This document shows positions 5,402-6,955 of a stretch of 6,955 nucleotides of DNA, one piece after another. Made by a program: the position numbers and the translations under genes. Source of the stretch: Candidatus Zipacnadia bacterium (GTDB taxonomy: Bacteria; Armatimonadota; Zipacnadia; Zipacnadales; Zipacnadaceae); the NCBI GenBank assembly GCA_029821455.1, contig JALGTI010000158.1:1-6955 (forward strand). Direction: 5' to 3'. Numbering within the stretch: position 1 is the stretch's first letter; each line of letters opens with the position of its first letter. Under the pieces are notes generated by a model. The model did not search any database and was not told the DNA's origin. It saw nothing but the letters and a program-made list of their open reading frames with translations.

Positions 5402-6165
5402 AGAACTCCCACCAGTCTGTGGCATTGCGGGATGATGCGCACAGCGTCGAAGTAGCCCTGGCACAGCGCCTGTAGCTCCAGGAGAGTCGCCGCCGCCACC
5501 GGCTGCACCTGCGCGTTGACGGCAGTTACAGGTTGAAGCACCAGCGGGACTGCTGCGTCTACCTCAGCAAGCACCTGGCAGGCAGCCTCGACCTCCTGAG
5601 CAGCAACGGTTCCCGTTATCACCAGCTTAAGCATTGCGTTGCGCCGACGGGCGATCCCAAGAGATGCGGCGAAGCGCTCCAGTGGGGCTGGATTATCAAG
5701 CGTTGAGGGGAGCTTGACATCCATTGCCACCCAGTCTACGCACTCGATCACCCGTGCAAGCTGCTCCGGCCGATGGCCGGCTGTCTCCAGATAAACTTGC
5801 CAGCCCGCCTCGCGCAGAAGAGGGGACAGGGCATTGATGAACTCAGGGTACAGCAATGGCTCACCGCCAGTGATGGCCACCGAATGGTGCCTGGCGTCGC
5901 AGTCACGCCCCAGTCGCTTGAGAAGCTCGAAGCAGGCGGTTGGCGCGACTGGATTGTCAACAGTTAAGAACTCGCCACCGCCCGGCGAGCGCTCAACCCG
6001 GCAAGGGCCGTCTACCACTCTCGCCTCGGGCTGGTCGCAATAATGGCAGGCCAGGTCACAGCCGCGTACCCGCACAAAAAGCTGGCGGACGCCCACCAGC
6101 AGCCCCTCGCCCTGGGCTGAGGAGAAGATCTCATAGAGGGGAGCAGCCAGGGGTTGAATGGGCAT
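5398..6165 (-). CDS. queE: 7-carboxy-7-deazaguanine synthase
   Basis: This 255-residue radical SAM enzyme contracts 6-carboxy-5,6,7,8-tetrahydropterin to 7-carboxy-7-deazaguanine, the core step toward preQ0 and queuosine. Near the N-terminus, YEIFSSAQGEG (11-21) is the family substrate motif, followed by the FVRVRGCDLACHYCD segment with cluster ligands C36, C40 and C43. AITGGEPLLYP (97-107) carries the SAM-binding GGEP. The C-terminal IIPQCHRLVG is also typical. The insertion between the cluster loop and GGEP is of the length seen in the longer QueE subgroup. The ATG at 6165 follows the DUF366 TAA with no gap, and its 3' end overlaps the next gene by 4 bp, so all three are surely co-transcribed. 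QueC, QueD and QueF are not in the window. Confidence 0.95.
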   Translation of the reverse strand: MPIQPLAAPLYEIFSSAQGEGLLVGVRQLFVRVRGCDLACHYCDQPEARVVDGPCRVERSPGGGEFLTVDNPVAPTACFELLKRLGRDCDARHHSVAITGGEPLLYPEFINALSPLLREAGWQVYLETAGHRPEQLARVIECVDWVAMDVKLPSTLDNPAPLERFAASLGIARRRNAMLKLVITGTVAAQEVEAACQVLAEVDAAVPLVLQPVTAVNAQVQPVAAATLLELQALCQGYFDAVRIIPQCHRLVGVL

Positions 6166-6723
6166 TTATGGCACCGTCCTGACCTTGCCCTGGGCGTGAG
6201 CAGCGCCAGCCATCTCCTCAACGTAGGCATCTAGCAGCGCGGTGGCGAGGTCTGCGGAGTCCACTCCGAGTTCGACCAATCCGATGGCAGGGACGGGTGC
6301 ACCAGTGGGGTCCACGTTGGTGCCCAGGTGAATGAGGCCGGTAGTGGGTGAAGTGGTGGCGATGGAGACGGTGAGCTTGCGCTCCGCGATGAAGATATCA
6401 TCTCCATAACGGCGCAGCCCCTCCCCTACCCCACGCTGGTGCAGCAGTTCGGCAGTCAGCGCGACCAGCAGCCTCTGACGCAGCACTGCGACGCTGATAT
6501 CGGGCGGCTCTTGCTCGGCAATAAGGTGGAGCATCTGAGCAGCGATGATGGTTGCGCCGGCGCGCTGGTCTTCCCGGTCCACCAGGTGCTCGGTGAGCAC
6601 CTTACAGGGGCCCAGGAAGGCCACGACCGCGTCGCCGCTGATGCCGAAGCGCTGCTCAATCCAGCCGGAGCGGAGCTGCGTACCGTCGTAGGTGATGGCC
6701 TCTTCAGACAGGAGGCTTTGCAT
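6166..6723 (-). CDS. DUF366 family protein
   Basis: This 185-residue protein of unknown function matches the DUF366 pattern as I know it: TYDGTQLRSGWI (11-22), GDAVVAFLGPC (30-40), VDREDQRAGATI (48-59), RYGDDIFIAERKLTVSIAT (105-123), IHLGTNVDPTGAPV (131-144) and a terminal KVRTVP. It lacks signal peptide and membrane segments, so it is cytoplasmic. Conserved polar patches (GDD, ERKL, SIAT) suggest an enzyme, but no reaction is established. The ATG at 6723 lies 8 bp after the TAA of the upstream aldolase-like gene in its natural frame. Because of an apparent base insertion there, the frames are joined and the DUF366 frame stays open to the window edge. Placement directly before queE, with no gap, hints at a role tied to 7-deazapurine metabolism (inference). 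Confidence 0.85.
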   Translation of the reverse strand: MQSLLSEEAITYDGTQLRSGWIEQRFGISGDAVVAFLGPCKVLTEHLVDREDQRAGATIIAAQMLHLIAEQEPPDISVAVLRQRLLVALTAELLHQRGVGEGLRRYGDDIFIAERKLTVSIATTSPTTGLIHLGTNVDPTGAPVPAIGLVELGVDSADLATALLDAYVEEMAGAAHAQGKVRTVP

Positions 6724-6731
6724 CACTGGCT

Positions 6732-6955
6732 TTATCCCTGCCCTTCGCCCACGATCCGGAGCAGCTCCTGGGCGCGGGCGGATGAGCGCACGCCCCACAG
6801 CTATGACACTCACGCCTGCCTTGAGGAAGTTGCCAGCGTTGGATGTGTTGATGCCGCCACCGGCGACAATGGGCACCTGCTGAGGTAAATGGGGGAGCAA
6901 ATGGGCGATATAGGCGGGGCCGAGGTGGTGGGCTGGATATATGCGCACCATATCG
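6732..6955 (-). pseudogene. KDPG-aldolase-like TIM-barrel protein, C-terminal part, with apparent +1 frameshift and no Schiff-base lysine
   Basis: Only the last about 74 codons are present; the gene enters from the right edge. DMVRIYPAHHLGPAYI, then PIVAGGGINTSNAGNFLKAG and AVGRALI, match the last strands of KDPG/KHG aldolases, including the phosphate-binding GG loop. After GRALI the reading frame breaks. Skipping one C at 6778-6780 restores the natural end IARAQELLRIVGEGQG and a TAA at 6734-6732, 8 bp before DUF366. Without the skip, the frame runs on into DUF366 through an Arg/Pro/Gly linker unlike either family. The family Schiff-base Lys (VKxFPA) is Arg here (VRIYPA, codon CGC), which is not a one-base error. 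Therefore either the gene is decaying, or it is a non-aldolase paralog with a sequencing indel or a programmed +1 shift. Confidence 0.7.

Noticed and set aside
5402..5464. HgdB-like gene starting at ATG 5464, 67 bp inside queE
   Set aside because: The extra residues are unlike the family, while the GTG at 5401 gives the classic GTGA overlap with the queE stop and the expected N-terminus.
6166..6951. Genuine aldolase-DUF366 fusion protein
   Set aside because: The linker resembles neither family, and a one-base change restores a natural aldolase end and a separate DUF366 start. Kept as a finding, not as a fused gene.

Overview
The window is GC-rich bacterial DNA, apparently chromosomal. It carries housekeeping RNA-modification and translation genes mixed with poorly known exported and enzyme-like genes. 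I cannot name the organism. A type-2 (TyrZ-like) tyrosyl-tRNA synthetase, a DUF366 protein, a lone 2-hydroxyacyl-CoA dehydratase-like protein and short inverted repeats with the motif TGTAGGGGCG would suit an uncultivated lineage such as Armatimonadota or Chloroflexota, but that is a low-confidence inference. No rRNA, tRNA, CRISPR array or transposase is visible.

Left part (1-1738). The 5' part of an rlmN-like radical SAM methyltransferase gene runs off the left edge on the minus strand. A divergent promoter region follows, holding a textbook sigma-70 promoter (TTGACA, 17 bp, TATAAT) whose -35 box lies inside a perfect 17-bp palindrome. This promoter drives a small plus-strand operon. It encodes a tyrosine-rich secreted protein with four cysteines, then probably a 27-residue small ORF with a strong ribosome binding site, then a secreted protein whose core is eleven consecutive four-residue repeats ending in glycine.

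Convergent spacer (1739-1998). There is no gene here, but there are two structured elements: a long nested hairpin (1810-1882), probably a transcription end, and a 69-bp element with 10-bp terminal inverted repeats and two internal hairpins (1888-1956), which looks like a dispersed palindromic repeat.

Right part (1999-6955, all minus strand, read right to left). The order is: the 3' end of a KDPG-aldolase-like gene with an apparent one-base frameshift and an Arg where the Schiff-base Lys is expected; DUF366; queE (7-carboxy-7-deazaguanine synthase); an orphan HgdB-type iron-sulfur protein; an exported protein with a Pro-rich linker and a C-terminal CxxC; tyrS; and a YtxH-domain membrane protein. 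Spacings of 8, 0, -4, 30, 89 and 14 bp suggest one operon or two abutting operons. QueE feeds the 7-deazaguanine pathway, which in bacteria usually ends in queuosine at position 34 of tRNAs including tRNA-Tyr. This gives a possible, unproven link to TyrRS. The tightly packed DUF366-queE-HgdB-like trio is the most interesting functional unit here.
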